From contig CM033404.1 of assembly GCA_019426215.1 (NCBI GenBank), positions 1,302,001-1,366,000 of the forward strand: 64,000 nt of DNA. The letters are read 5' to 3'. Source of the DNA: Buddleja alternifolia (Eukaryota; Streptophyta; Magnoliopsida; Lamiales; Scrophulariaceae). The notes beneath the pieces are model-generated. The model was not told where the DNA came from. It made no database searches and saw only the letters and a program-made list of their open reading frames with translations. Positions 1-11,360 of the stretch are shown one piece after another (the first letter of the stretch is position 1; every line of letters begins with the position of its first letter). Position numbers and translations under genes: made by a program.

Positions 1-74
1 CACTTTTCTTCCTTCAAACTTTTCCAGAAATGCATCGATTTCGTGTTCGAATTCACTTCCCCTTTTCGAAACTT

Positions 75-290
75 TCATCTTCGAGCATGCTTTACTTCGA
101 GCATGTAGAATTCACCTTTGAGCCTGTAGATTTCGAGCACATAGGTTTTCGAACATATGGTGTTTCGAGTATACTCATTTCGAGCAACAGTATTTTGGGT
201 ATGCCTCATTTCGAGCACAAAGTATTTCGAGCATGCCTCATTTCGAGCACATAGTATTTCGAGTGTACCTTATCTCGAGCATGAAAGTTT
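75..290. repeat. Degenerate minisatellite built on a TTTCGAGCA word
   Basis: About ten imperfect copies of a 17-22 bp unit of the type 'atttcgagcayrtagt' follow each other. The core TTTCGAGCA or TTTCGAGTA recurs with variable spacers. Shorter runs of the same word occur near 3,225-3,345 and 3,990-4,095, at comparable places in the neighbouring unit, so it is part of the retroelement and not an independent locus. Confidence 0.6.
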
Positions 291-921
291 TGTTGGCTTA
301 TCCTCATTTTTATCTTACAGATTTGTTTGTGACAACTTAGCATAACCCAGTGTTTCTCATTGCCATTTCTGGGCACCATGAATCACCCTTGGTCAGATAG
401 GTAATTTCATATCGCAAATCATCAGAGGGCTAAAACCGAAACTCTTGTTCGAAACCAAGCTTCCTGTCAGGTTCCTCCTTGCTTTATTCCCATCTTTTGT
501 AGAACCCTCCGGGTGGAGAAATGTTTCGTGGACTTCTGGAACACTGTCTTGCGGCGTGGTTACTAGAGGAAGCCGATGTGGAGGGTACCACTGAGACCAT
601 TCATGAGGAAGCATCGCCCGATCTAGAGACTCAACAGGTTTCGACCACTCTTGAGGAGGCCTCGCCCTAACTCGAAACTTAACAAATTTCGATTGAAGGA
701 GACCTTGTCGTGGGTAACCTTAAAGGTATCACTTTGTTTTTATAGTCACTTTTCCGAATGGCGTGCTACCCCATCCTTCATTTCGAGCAAGTTGTATCTT
801 CGAATGAGAGCTTGTTCAAATGGTGTGTTTCCCTATCCTTCCTTTCGTTTGATTTTGGAAGTTAAAAGATGTAGGTTGTGGAGATTGGTTAGCATTCTTT
901 TGGTTCACTCCTGGTTGCCCC

Positions 922-1257
922 TCAGTATTTTGTTGGTTTACAAAATTCTGTTCCTCGAGGGGTATAGGATTCGAAGTTTGGCCAACCTCGAATTAAACAT
1001 TTCGAGCTCCTAGGTTCAATTCGAATTGAGTAACATTTTGAGCTCGAGGATATAACCTCGAATTCAGCATTTCGAGCTCCTAGGTTCAATTCGAACTGAG
1101 TAACATATCGAATTGAACATCTCGAATCAACTAGAACTTTGCTAATTTTAATGCCTTCAATCCCGGCTTTCACAAATAAAGGGATGATATGGTTATTATC
1201 GATCTTTTCTTTTGAGAACAAAAGATCGACCAAGTTTTCATTATCTGTGGTCGCCAT
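922..1257 (-). pseudogene. Possible retroelement protease-like remnant
   Basis: The minus-strand reading frame contains a stretch reading KVLVDSRCSIRYV. It resembles the active-site loop of retroelement aspartic proteases (consensus LVDSGxS), with the key Gly replaced by Arg. The residues upstream (IIPLFVKAGIEGIKISKVL) fit the strand leading into that loop. No further domain follows before the frame decays. The similarity is short, so the call is tentative. If right, the copy is catalytically dead. Confidence 0.25.
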
Positions 1258-1271
1258 TTATCTGTTTTCGT

Positions 1272-1493
1272 CTAAAATATTTTGCTGTTAGGAATTTCTG
1301 ACTTAAAAATATTACCTAATTCGGTGACCCTCGAGTAACCTCTTGAGCCAAACCCTCTTGGGTCTCGATACTGATCATTGAATTCCCTTCGTTGATCATC
1401 TCGAGCGCCTATTAAAGTCTGCTTCATGACTTGAACAAATTGCTCATAGCTTTTATCTGTCCGGATCCTGTATGGAGACACAGGCTGAAACAA
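1272..1493 (-). pseudogene. gag-like fragment of the retroelement, copy 1
   Basis: The minus-strand translation contains YEQFVQVMKQTLIGARDDQR. The second copy at 4,118-4,669 reads YE(stop)FVRVMKQTLAGARKDQ(stop)R at the same place. Two diverged copies conserving the same amino acids suggest a former coding region of gag type. I do not recognise a named domain. No start codon or full-length frame remains. Confidence 0.4.
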
Positions 1494-1929
1494 GTTTTAT
1501 CTTGGATTGGGGTGATGCCCAAGATTTGTATCAAATAATCATAGATTTCGAAGTACTTTACCGAATGTTTGAAACTGTCCATAAATACCAATTTAAAAAC
1601 ATAATTCGAAACATTAAGATTGACCCATTTCGATTTGTACAAATTTCTTCATAACTCTTTCAGATGAGTCTTCAATTTTTCTGGCATTTACTTATTGTTT
1701 CTTCAAAAACCAGGCCCGTACCTCCTCTCAATAATCATTTCGATCTTATTCTAAATAGGATCAGAGAACTATCTCCCGCTATTATCACCCATATGGGCAT
1801 CGGGCACAGCCTGCCCCCTTGCATACGGTACTTGAATATTGTTCGGGAACGTAGGAATTTCTTTGCTTATTGGTACATTCGAGAAACCAATGTTTCCCAT
1901 AATAAAAGGAGTGTTCGACTAACTCCCAC

Positions 1930-2742
1930 TGTGGTTGCCAAAAATCTGTTTCGCGTGAAAAATAGACTAGAATAAGGAAGGATTTCGAGTAGACGATCCC
2001 TGCCTCGCGATAATCTAAACTTAGAATTATCTATCGACCCCTGCCTAAATAAGCTACCGGTGGTCCTACGTCTTTTAATTCACTCTTTATTATTATCTTC
2101 GAATGAAAGAATAACATAGTGAAGGAAAAATTCAAGTCAAGATAAAAATCACCCTTCCGATACTTAAATCTGGATAAAAGGTAATTTTATACCTCCATGA
2201 GAATCTTTCGATCGGATGTTTACAAATACAGGTTTTCGGAAGAGAAAATCTGCATCTCGGCAATTCCTTACTAAGAACAGACTAGATTATACTACTGCTA
2301 CTCCTAAATTATGCTAAGAGTTACTCCTACATTACGCTATAAACTACTCCTAAGACTAGAACTAGTTCTAAGGAAATGAAAATGTAGAGTTTGTGATTCT
2401 GGAGATCTTGTGATGTCCTTTCTTTCTTCCGCGGCTCCTATATATCTGGGTTTTTGAGGAACCCACGTTCCTTTTCTTCGAGAACCGTCTTCAACCGTCT
2501 TCAACTGCTCTTTCAAATAATTTCAAATTAGCGCGCCTCTGCAGATGATTGGAAATTAGGTTCATTATGGACCTAATTTCTTTCTTTTCGAACGCCTACA
2601 ATTCGGGCTATTTGGGCCTTGTAATTTCGACAACCCAAATTATTTTATGATGTGCTATTCGAGCACTCGCTCGGGCTGGAACTGAGCAACCTACTCGAGC
2701 TGAAATGGTTGGAGCGTTTGAGCACTTTTTATAGTGTAAACA
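1930..2742 (-). repeat. LTR of the degenerate retroelement, shorter copy
   Basis: On the minus strand it starts TGTTTACACTATAAAAAG and ends ...CAACCACA, giving the TG...CA ends of an LTR. It matches 4,734-5,975 over most of its length but lacks roughly 400 bp present there. On the minus strand a purine run (AGGGGGGCAT) lies just before TGTTTACA, as expected of a polypurine tract next to a 3' LTR. The two copies have diverged, so the element is old. Confidence 0.55.
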
Positions 2743-4733
2743 AATGCCCCCCTAATATACATGAACGTTTCGAGTTCATGTATATTAAGTGATACGTTTC
2801 AGTATTTATAACTTTTGACCTCTCGATGGCCATCATTAATGGCCTCCATTAGAATTTGTTCAACTGCTATTTCGAGTACAGATATTACTCCTCATCAAAT
2901 GATGTCTGCTAACATTTAAAAAGAGGTCTAATTACATGAAGGATAATGTTAAAGGAAGGCTAGATTTCGGTGCTTCTGTAATGGTCGATACTTTTGCCCC
3001 AATGAAAATTGATGCCCCAGTGAAAATTGATGACATGGGATTAAAAATAATAATATGACAACTCATCTCATGAGCATGACATTCGAAACTAGAAATACGC
3101 CCACTATATTTGACTTCGAGAATGGCAAGACCTCATTATCTCAAGTATGTTTAATTTCTCATGAGCATGACATTCGAAGCTAGAAATACGCCACTGTATT
3201 TGACTTTGAGAATGGCAATTTCGAGAATGGCAATTTCGAGAATGTTTAATTTCGAGTATATAATTTTTCGAGCATATCTTTTGTCGAGTACATGATGTTT
3301 CGAATATGTCTTATTTCGAGTACATGATTTTTCGAACATGTCTTATTTGTGTTGGCTGAGGAGTAAACTAACTCATATACCTATTCATTTGACTCACTCG
3401 TGGATGCCCCCCAGCATTTTGCGTATTCGAGAAGTGTTTCTCCTCGAAGTGAGTCTGACTCGAAGGAAAAAGAGCGTGATTCGAAGATTAACCCATCTCG
3501 AATCTTTCTTCTCGAGTTCGAGCATCTCGAGGATATTCTAGGGGAATTTCGTTTGGATTTGCTGTTCTAGTTCGAATATCACACAGATTATGGGCAAGAA
3601 ATATAGAAAGCTTATCAATCGAGAGGGACACTCGAGGATGGCGAGACCAAATTCGTCGGCTTGCAAAATACCAAATTTCACATTTCTCCATTCACAATTT
3701 CCCGACACTCTCATCAAAACACCACCAACAATAATAAATGAGCGTGGCATTCAAGAATGGCAAGACCTCACTATGTATTATGTAATATAATATTATTTAT
3801 TTTACATTTACGCAAGAAATTTTATTTGTGTATGTGTATGTGATGGAGAAAGATAAGGATAGGTGAGGTGGGTGGACGAAGCTCGACTTCAATATTTGAG
3901 TGCTTTCAATAAATTGAGGCCCCACAGTGTTCTTCTGCTCCGTACGTGCAGTTGGATTGTGAGTTGCTTTATTCAATCTCAAATATGTTATGTTTCGAGC
4001 ATTTAGTTTTTTCGATTTCGAGCATGCTTAATTTTGAGGATGTAATATCTCGAGTATATCTTATTTCGAGTACAGGATTTTTCGAACATGTCTTATTTCT
4101 TGCCCCCCAGTATTTTGTTAATTTGCAAAATGCTGTACTTCGAGGGGTATCGGGCTTGAAGCTTTGCCGACTTTAAATGGAACATCTCGAACTCGAGATT
4201 CTCGAGGATATCCTATAGGGATTTCGTTTGAGTTAAATGTTCTAGTTCGAACCCTAGGCTCAATCGCTATTAATTGGGACCCTTTTTCGATCAAAGTATT
4301 ATGTTTGTTCATCAAAGATTCAAGTGCTAACACTACCTGTGTATTTATCATATTCGGAAAAACATCACATGTTTGGTTAAATTTTTTGCCTAATTCTGTA
4401 ATCATTCGAGTAACTTCTCGAGCAAGCCCATCTCGAGAACTTACTGCTATATCTTGCACAATGGCAGTGAATATTCGAGCAAATTCTTGTGCTAGTGCCC
4501 GGTATTAATCATTGAATTCTCTTCATTGATCTTTACGAGCACCTGCTAATGTCTGTTTCATGACCCGGACAAATTATTCGTACATTTTGTCCGCTCTGAC
4601 TTTATTTTTCGTCACCGGCTGCATATCCAAATCCTCGGTGCAGTCATCACGAGTGAACTCGTCTGTCATTATCGGCCTTGCAGAATGACTTAAATGGTCT
4701 CAGAAAATTGATTTTATAGGAACCAACTCCCAC
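2743..4733 (-). mobile_element. Internal region of the degenerate LTR retroelement (complete unit)
   Basis: Flanked by two related LTRs (1,930-2,742 and 4,734-5,975), this is the internal part of one unit read on the minus strand. It holds the purine tract at 2,744-2,753, a local 91 bp duplication ('atgagcatgacattcgaa' near 3,070 and again near 3,160), TTTCGAGCA-type repeats and a stop-riddled gag-like frame. I see no reverse transcriptase or integrase motifs, so the element was non-autonomous or has lost them. Confidence 0.5.
4118..4669 (-). pseudogene. gag-like fragment of the retroelement, copy 2
   Basis: Reading starts at an ATG at 4,669, just inside the LTR on the minus strand, where gag is expected. 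The frame begins MTDEFTRDDCTEDLDMQPVT and then meets TAA, TGA and TAA stops within 75 codons. Beyond these it reopens as ...VQDIAVSSRDGLAREVTRMI. It is homologous to the fragment at 1,272-1,493. Function is lost. Confidence 0.45.
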
Positions 4734-5400
4734 TGTGGTCGCGATTTATCTGTTTCGCGATGAAAAACAGACTCGAATAAAGAGGGATTTCGAGTAGACG
4801 ATCCCTGCCTCGCGATAATCTCAACTTAGAATTATCTATCGACCCCTGCCTAAATAGGCTACCGGTGGTCCTATGTCTTAAACGAAAAGTTGATTAAAAG
4901 AATTGATGAAACTATTCATCATTTTCGAATGAAATAATTCAACTCTTCATCTCTTCGAGTGGACCGCAATTGTTCACTCTTTATTATTGTCTTCGAATGA
5001 AATAATAACATAGTGAAGGAAAAATTCAAGTCAAGATACAAATTACCTATCGATACTTAAATCTGGATGCGAGATAATTTATACCTCCATGAGAATCTCT
5101 CGATCGAATGTATTATTTTTCAACCCCTGCGTTCGATTCGCTAAACGGTGGTTTATGCCTTTAATTGACATTTTAGTTGTTCATTTCGAGTATGAGAATG
5201 ACGAATGAAAAACAAAGGATAATTTATACCTCCTTGAGAGTCTTCGATTTGAAGAATACAAGCAGCGTTCGATACGCTATTTGGTGATTTCAGCCTTTAA
5301 TTAAATGCTGATTATTGTGTTCGAATGCAAAATATAAACATATCTCAACAGCCCAAAAAGATATACTGAAATTCAAGCAATTAATTAACATTTAAAAGCT

Positions 5401-5434
<34 letters not shown>

Positions 5435-5975
5435 CATGGATTCTTCGATCGTGAAGATTACAAGCAAATGCAGATACATGCCTTGGAGGCAAATTTCATC
5501 GAGTCTAATACTAAATTACATTACGGCTACTCCTAAATTACGCTAAGAGTTACTCCTACATTACGCTATGAACTACTCCTAAGACTAGGGCTAATTCTAA
5601 GAGAATGAAAATGTAGAAGTTTTTCTTCTGATGATCTTGTGATGTCCTCGTCTTTCTCTGTCCGCGACTCCTATATATATGGGTCTTTGAGGAACCCACG
5701 TTCCTTTTCTTCGGGAACTGCCTTCAACCGTCTTCAACTGCTCTTTCAAATAATTTCAAATTAGCGCGCCTCTGCAGATGATTGGAAATTGGGTTCATTA
5801 TGGACCTAATTTCTTTCTTTTCGAATGCCTACAATTCGGGCTATTTGAGCCTTGTAATTTCGACAACCCAAATTATTTTATGGTGTGCTACTCGAGCACT
5901 AGCTCGAGCTGGAACTAAGCAACCTACTCGAGCTGAAATGGTCGGAGCGCTCGAGCACTTTTTATAGTGTAAACA
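4734..5975 (-). repeat. LTR of the degenerate retroelement, longer copy
   Basis: This is the 5' LTR if the unit is read on the minus strand. It begins TGTTTACACTATAAAAAG at 5,975 and ends ...CGACCACA at 4,734. It shares long blocks with 1,930-2,742, such as 'gtagacgatccctgcctcgc' and 'ctgcagatgattggaaatt'. Its right edge lies 20 bp from an amidase exon relic, so the element appears to have inserted in an amidase intron. Confidence 0.55.
5404..5431. repeat. (AT)n microsatellite
   Basis: An uninterrupted run of about 14 AT units inside the longer LTR. It is absent from the shorter LTR copy. Confidence 0.9.
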
Positions 5976-5995
5976 ATTGTCCATGGTTTGCTTAC

Positions 5996-6130
5996 CACTA
6001 CAGAGAATATTTGATGCACCGAAGGCTATAGCTTCTGCCAAGGACTGGACCAGGGAAGCAACTAGCTCGTGGAGGTAGGCATTCAAAGAAATCTTGACTT
6101 CAGCTAACGTGACTATTTGGCTAATTCTTC
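5996..6130 (-). pseudogene. Amidase exon 4 relic
   Basis: The minus-strand translation [20 protein letters not shown] continues into VQSLAEAIAF. It matches exon 4 of intact amidase A ([20 protein letters not shown]...[10 protein letters not shown]). The splice donor is kept: GTAAGC directly follows the exon end at 5,996. The upstream side decays into a spacer also found near 14,765, and downstream the intron is cut by the retroelement LTR. No other exon of this copy is recognisable nearby. Confidence 0.75.
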
Positions 6131-6252
6131 ACCATTAAGTGGAGTTCAATATTAATTACACTAATTACCTCGCTTATAATAAAACCTTACATTCAACCTC
6201 CTTTGACTAATGACAGTTAGTCAAGGAAATTCTATACATTATAGAATGAACA
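6105..6252. repeat. Duplicated spacer, left part
   Basis: Matches about 14,765-14,981. Shared landmarks are 'ctaattcttcaccatta', 'gtggagttcaatatta', 'cttataataaaac' and 'atagaatgaaca'. The match stops exactly at the Helitron insertion and resumes at 10,137. Confidence 0.75.
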
Positions 6253-9200
6253 TCTAGACTATGCTAAAAGTGTGGATCTCAAAGTTGTTTCTTCCAATTG
6301 TAAATTTACATTTATGCCCTTATATAATATCACTAATATTGATAGTAAATGATATCAATAATATACAATCAAATGATGGCTAAAATAAAAGAATAATAAA
6401 AAGATTGAAGAGTCATATATTATATTATATATATATATATATATAGATATATGTAGCTGTCAATTAAATAGCCAACCCCATTGAATTGAAGCAACTTTCG
6501 GCCTCCTATAAATGTTCAAAGTACAAAACTTCCATCTTTCCCATCTTTTCAATTTCCCATGTTTATCATGATTCTAATTATAATAATGTTATTTTGTAAC
6601 TTACTTTCAGCCTTTACAACACACACAATAAAAGTTCAAATTCTATACTTTTCACATTCTCAACATTATTAACATACTTAATAATCCAACTTCTCACCTT
6701 CCAAATGTAAATTCAAAAGTTTCTATATATAAACAGTTGAGCATACAATTCCATCTTACCCAAGGTGAGTGTTAATGGTGATCTCTACTTGATAAGAATA
6801 TTATCAAGAAAAAGTCCACGAAAGTCAAGAGACTGCAAAAGTGATCTCTATTTCTATCTACTTTTGGTCCACAATTAAATTGGTGTAGACTTGAGGCTTT
6901 CAATCTCGGATCTGTAAAAAATTAGGGCTGCTTGACAATATGGGTCACGAGAAGACTCTTTGTATTTCTCTTTACTATTTTCAAATAATTTAAAAGATCC
7001 TCATGGCTAATCTCAGGCAACTTGTGGTGCTCATGCATATCCGGAAGAATTGCTCACTAATGTATTAAGAAGAATAGGAAACAAATTGTAGAATGTGTAC
7101 TGTTGTCACCAACAATTTAGGTTGCTCAACCACGAGGGTGAATAAGCTATTTGACAACCTAGGGGATCACATAGTATGTAGCGCAGATTTTTGTAATACA
7201 TTTTTTTCTATTTACACATGTTAAATATATATCTATTTGTTATATTGATATTTTTGACATTACAAATTTTGCACTACTTCTCTTGAACATTTAACTTATT
7301 TGTACATGTTAAGAATATATTTAACTGCCATGTATCATATTTTCAAGTCGAACTTTTTGGCCTAAGACAAAGAAACTTACCAAATATTTCTTGAAGTATT
7401 TCATGGATTAGAAATAAGTAATAAAATATTAGATAAACTAAGATATGAGCAAAACTTATTCTTAATATTTTTTAGCAATATATTAGACGTGTTTCAAATT
7501 TTTATATCATAGCTACAAATAGAAAGTAGAAAATAAACATGTATATAAATTAGTTAATTATAGGTAAAAATTTAGAAATTAAAATTACAAAACTTAAATA
7601 TATTTGAGAATATTTGGAAAAGGTGATGAAGAAAAATTTGAGCTTCTCATGTGATAATATTTTAAGGAAATATGTTTGAACTATCATAGAAAAGTTCTAA
7701 TTGAAGTGTTTAAGCCTAATAGTAACAAATTACAACAGTTGTCATCGTATAGGCTGCTATACTCGCGATGAATGTAAATCCAGTGTCTCAAGTGCTTCTT
7801 CTTGATTAAACTAATAATAAAAGGCTCATCCGTCAAAGACACTCATGTAGGAAGCTAAATCTGTAACAATTTATAAATTAGATGTGCTTGATGTTATTAC
7901 AATGAACAATTACCGAGACCTGTTGGTATACTGGTATCCACCTCCTATTTTATGTGAGAGGTTCTGGGTTCGAATACAAGTTGCCACAAATTATGGCTTT
8001 TCCCTCCTTTATGGATCTAGATAGAGTCTTTGTGGCTCAGAAGTATAACTATCTGTCAGGGTTTTCGAGCTAGATATGTAGGGTATCCCCCTTCATCTTG
8101 AATTGAAAAAAAAATGATCAATTGACAATAAAAATTGATTTCTGATCTTTTCTATTTAGGCTAAATTGTATATTTGCATATATTTAGTGATGACTAAGAT
8201 AAACTTGTTCATTCAACTTCTCTATGACAATGATCTTTTCTTAGGTGTTCTACAAATTATTCCTATCATGAATTTATTACATTTGCATCTACTTCCCCCA
8301 GATCATTATAGAGATAATCATTTTGTGTTATAAAAGTACACACAAATGAGAAAGTGAACGAGCAGTACAGAGACGCTGAAAGTAAAAATGAGTTGGACAA
8401 TATGGAGTGGGAATTGAAGGGTGGCAATTATGTGACATTTAAGGGTGGAAAATTAATAGGTGATCATTTTTATATTTTTCTTTATTTATACAAATGATAT
8501 AATATATTTAATATAGATAATGAGCAGATGTATATTATTTGTAGCGGTGAAAAAACCCATATGTATATAGATATTCAAGATGATGACAAATTAAAGCATG
8601 CAAATTCTGTATTTATTATAGATTTTATTATAAAGATTAAATTTCTTTCACAATCTACCATTGATTAAAGTATTGTAAAACGTCTTAAGCTGAATTCACT
8701 TGCTGCAATTAAGATAGATTAGTTTACCAGTTTCTTTAGAGAAATAGTTTAAGATTACATTTCTACTTCTATAAATGAAAAGAAACTGTATATATTTTCT
8801 TGACATATATATTTCTTTTACTTTGGCTTACTTAGAATTATGATTAAAATTAGTACATAGTTGCGAAGTGTATGTGATAGAGAAAATTATTTTCTTAATG
8901 AAAAAACATAAAAATAAATTTGTACTCACACTTGAAGTCTAAAAGTTTTTCAAGGTTGATGTGCACGTAAAATATCACTTTTCACAAATTGGGCTCAGGA
9001 GAATTGGGCCTCAAGAAAAGCTCATTGGCTACTTTAAGGAAGGTTTATGGGCTATCTTAAAGAGCAGAGGAATCTCGCGATAATTTAACTCGAATGTGAA
9101 GACAGAGAGGAAGGCTTATTGGATAGCCAAGGAAGCTAGCTAATGGCAAGAATGAAAGACATCTACATCGAACACGTGGAGAGCAAGCTAGAAGAAGATA

Positions 9201-10136
9201 AAAGATTGGATCGAGTCAAATCATATCGGATCCCAACCGATATCTCCTAAGATAGGGGATATGATCCTCATATCTCCTAACAATAAGGAATCAGTCAAAG
9301 TGACCGATTTATAGAGAAAATTCAGCTATTATGGTCCTATAAATAATTGTAATCTTCTCTTGTATACGTTATATTTTCTAGAATACAAAAAAATTGATAT
9401 CTCTGTAGAACATCAAAAATAATAAAACACTTCTCCTTTTTCATTCTTTATTTTTTATTCCACATTTGATTACTCCTCTTTACTATTATGCATATTTCCC
9501 TTAAATAATAAGGATAGAATCGTGTTTCATTTTCACGATTTTTCTTGGTGTATTTCGAACCGCATCAAAGGTATATTTTGCAGTAAAATAGAAGCATTTC
9601 AAAACAATGTTAGGAAGCTTGCTTCTAAACACATTTAGTTCTCGTACAAAACCAATAGAATATTTCCTAGACATCTTCCAAGGCATTCTTTAAAGTTATT
9701 TTTAAAAACATAACCAGGCGGAACAAACAATATCTTAGATTTTGATTTTGTATTTTCGGCGAATAGATGCTAAATTGATTGATGATGTTGGATATGTTAG
9801 CTAATTGTTCAAGACATGCAACGACAACATGACTATCTCATTAAGGGAAAATCAATAATTTAAACGAGCAAAAGGAAAAGGGATAAAAAGCAAACATAGG
9901 AGATATTATTCATTTTTATTTATTTCCAAACCTTATAATATATTAAATTTTGTGCTATTTCATTATCACTTTGTTATTCAGTAATCAATTATTTATTTAT
10001 TCTTTTTACATGTACGTAACATATTAATTACAAAAAGTTCTCCTTGATATTCCAATATTTTAGGATAATTAAGTTGTGTCAATAATCACTTTATGCATAA
10101 TATATCTTCACGTGCAACGCACGTTCTTTTTACTAG
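6253..10136 (+). mobile_element. Non-autonomous Helitron, 3.9 kb
   Basis: The left end is TCTAGACTATGCTAAAAGTG, a typical Helitron 5' terminus starting with TC. The right end has a hairpin (ACGTGC-AAC-GCACGT), a short spacer and CTAG, followed by host T. The paralogous spacer at 14,971-14,990 reads straight through the site as gaaca|taaaataaaag, so the element lies between A and T as Helitrons do. No Rep/helicase coding sequence was found. The interior is AT-rich and holds a SINE (7,915-8,118). It also holds an LTR-like stretch near 8,957-9,530 with 'cctataaata' and 'aataaaac', whose ends I could not fix. Confidence 0.9.
7915..8118 (+). mobile_element. tRNA-derived SINE inside the Helitron
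   Basis: An A-box-like 'tggtatactgg' near 7,925 and a B-box 'ggttcgaat' near 7,969 mark a pol III promoter. The body ends in 'ttgaattgaaaaaaaaa'. The flanks 'aatgaacaattac' (left) and 'aatgatcaattgac' (right) look like a decayed target-site duplication. Length, internal promoter and A-rich tail fit a plant SINE. Confidence 0.6.
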
Positions 10137-10405
10137 TAAAATAAAAGTTCAACAGTGAAAAGAAAACCCATAAATTTTCTAGAAAATTGTTAATAATAAC
10201 ACATTAGGTTGTCATTATATTGTTTTGTATCACGAGTTTGCAATATAAAATGATTTTAACTCTTAGAGTATTTTGACATAATGACCCCGACGTTACATAG
10301 TATTTCAAAAGTTCCAAATATGATTAATGCTAGAGGAAAATTATACAATAATTTGGTATTTAATCCTATTATTCAATATTTATTTAGCTTCAACATTACT
10401 TTAGA
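10137..10405. repeat. Duplicated spacer, right part
   Basis: Continues the paralogous spacer after the Helitron. It matches 14,982-about 15,245 nearly base for base ('taaaataaaagttcaacag' through 'tatttagcttcaacattact'). The match ends where the copia LTR begins at 10,406, so this spacer copy took two independent insertions. Confidence 0.85.
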
Positions 10406-10884
10406 TGTTAAAATAAGTGCACATTTTCTTGGTAATTCTAGAACTTAAGATTTCTAGAATAAGTTGAAATAAGTAATCTAGAAATTTTACTAATTAAATC
10501 TAGAGAATACTAGAATATTTCTAAAAAAAAAATAAAGATAAGTAGATATATCTGGTCAATGTGTGTAGAGACATCTAGAGATAATGTATAAATGTGTAGA
10601 GATCATGTATGTAGAAAAATGTAGAAATACACATGTTTGTAGAACTATCTAGAAAATACCTTTGTACACATGTAGAAATACCTATGTAGAAGTATCTAGA
10701 CAAATCCCTATGGTCATGTACATCTATAAATATGAGATGATGTACCATGTAATTTGTAACAACTAGAAATCCATCAATACAAAGCTTTCTTCTAATTATT
10801 CCTACAACTCCTACTCTTCCAACTTCCAACTAATAAATAAAGTCTTCTTCACAAAATACACACTTACTATTCTATACATTAACA
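10406..10884 (+). repeat. 5' LTR of a copia-type retrotransposon
   Basis: Starts TGTTAAAATAAG and ends ...TACATTAACA, 479 bp, with TG...CA ends. It contains a TATA-like 'ctataaatatgag' near 10,724. A primer-binding site follows one base later. The junction with the duplicated spacer at 10,405/10,406 fixes the left edge. No matching 3' LTR was found in the window. Confidence 0.75.
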
Positions 10885-10885
10885 G

Positions 10886-10897
10886 TGGTATCAGAGC
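10886..10897 (+). promoter_or_regulatory. Primer-binding site (initiator tRNA-Met type), copia element
   Basis: TGGTATCAGAGC one base after the LTR is the usual plant retrotransposon priming site, complementary to the 3' end of initiator methionine tRNA. Confidence 0.85.
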
Positions 10898-10933
10898 ACG
10901 TTCGGTCAGATACTGGGCGTGAAATTATAATAC

Positions 10934-11360
10934 ATGGCTACGCCAATAATTGTTAATTTTTCATCAGTGCCCGTACCGGTATTCACTGGTGAAAACTATG
11001 ACTTTTGGAGACAAAAGCTAAGAACATATTTTGTCTCCCAAAGTTTATGGGATATTGTCCAAAACGGAGTTGATATCCCCGAAGATAGTTCCACTTTGTC
11101 CGAGCAACAACTAAAAGAATTGAAAGAGAAGCAACAAAGAGATGCATAAGCGCTATTCGTCATTCAACAAGCTGTAGGAGATACAATCTTCACAAGAATC
11201 TCAGGTGCTGAAAGTGCGAAGAAAGCATGGGATACGTTGGAGGAGGAGTTCCGCGGCAGCGAAAAGGTATGGTCTATAAAACTACAATATTTAAGAAGAG
11301 ACTTTGAAACTTTGAAAATGAAGGATTCTGAGGCCATAGGAGAATATTATGCAAGATGAA
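10934..11360 (+). pseudogene. copia gag fragment, truncated
   Basis: The ATG at 10,934 opens a copia-type gag N-terminus: VPVFTGENYDFWRQKLRTYF, then a TAA stop after 71 codons. The same frame continues with FVIQQAVGDTIFTRISGAES, KAWDTLEEEFRG and LQYLRRDFETLKMKDSEAI before another stop near 11,357. Motifs such as GENYDFW and AWDTLEEEF are typical of the copia gag family. Beyond about 11,360 the sequence switches to an unrelated repeat, so pol and the 3' LTR are missing. Confidence 0.8.

Larger units (their letters stand above)
1..1929 (-). mobile_element. Internal region of a degenerate LTR retroelement (left unit, cut by window edge)
   Basis: This stretch resembles 2,743-4,733 in several blocks. 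Examples are the 'cccctcagtattttgttggt' block near 917 against 'ccccccagtattttgttaat' near 4,104, and the gag-like block near 1,370-1,460 against 4,505-4,600. It is followed by an LTR at 1,930-2,742, so the array reads internal-LTR-internal-LTR. Coding remnants lie on the minus strand and are broken. The rest is noncoding and rich in TCGAG words. The left boundary lies outside the window. Confidence 0.5.

Noticed and set aside
5957..5975. CACTA-type transposon end (CACTATAAAAAGTGCTC on the minus strand)
   Set aside because: The next seven bases (taaacaa) are shared by both copies at 2,742 and 5,975, so the element border lies further out. TG...CA ends and a purine tract fit an LTR better.
10934..11149. 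Short independent protein-coding gene
   Set aside because: It is the N-terminus of a copia gag after an LTR and primer-binding site, and the same frame continues past the stop.
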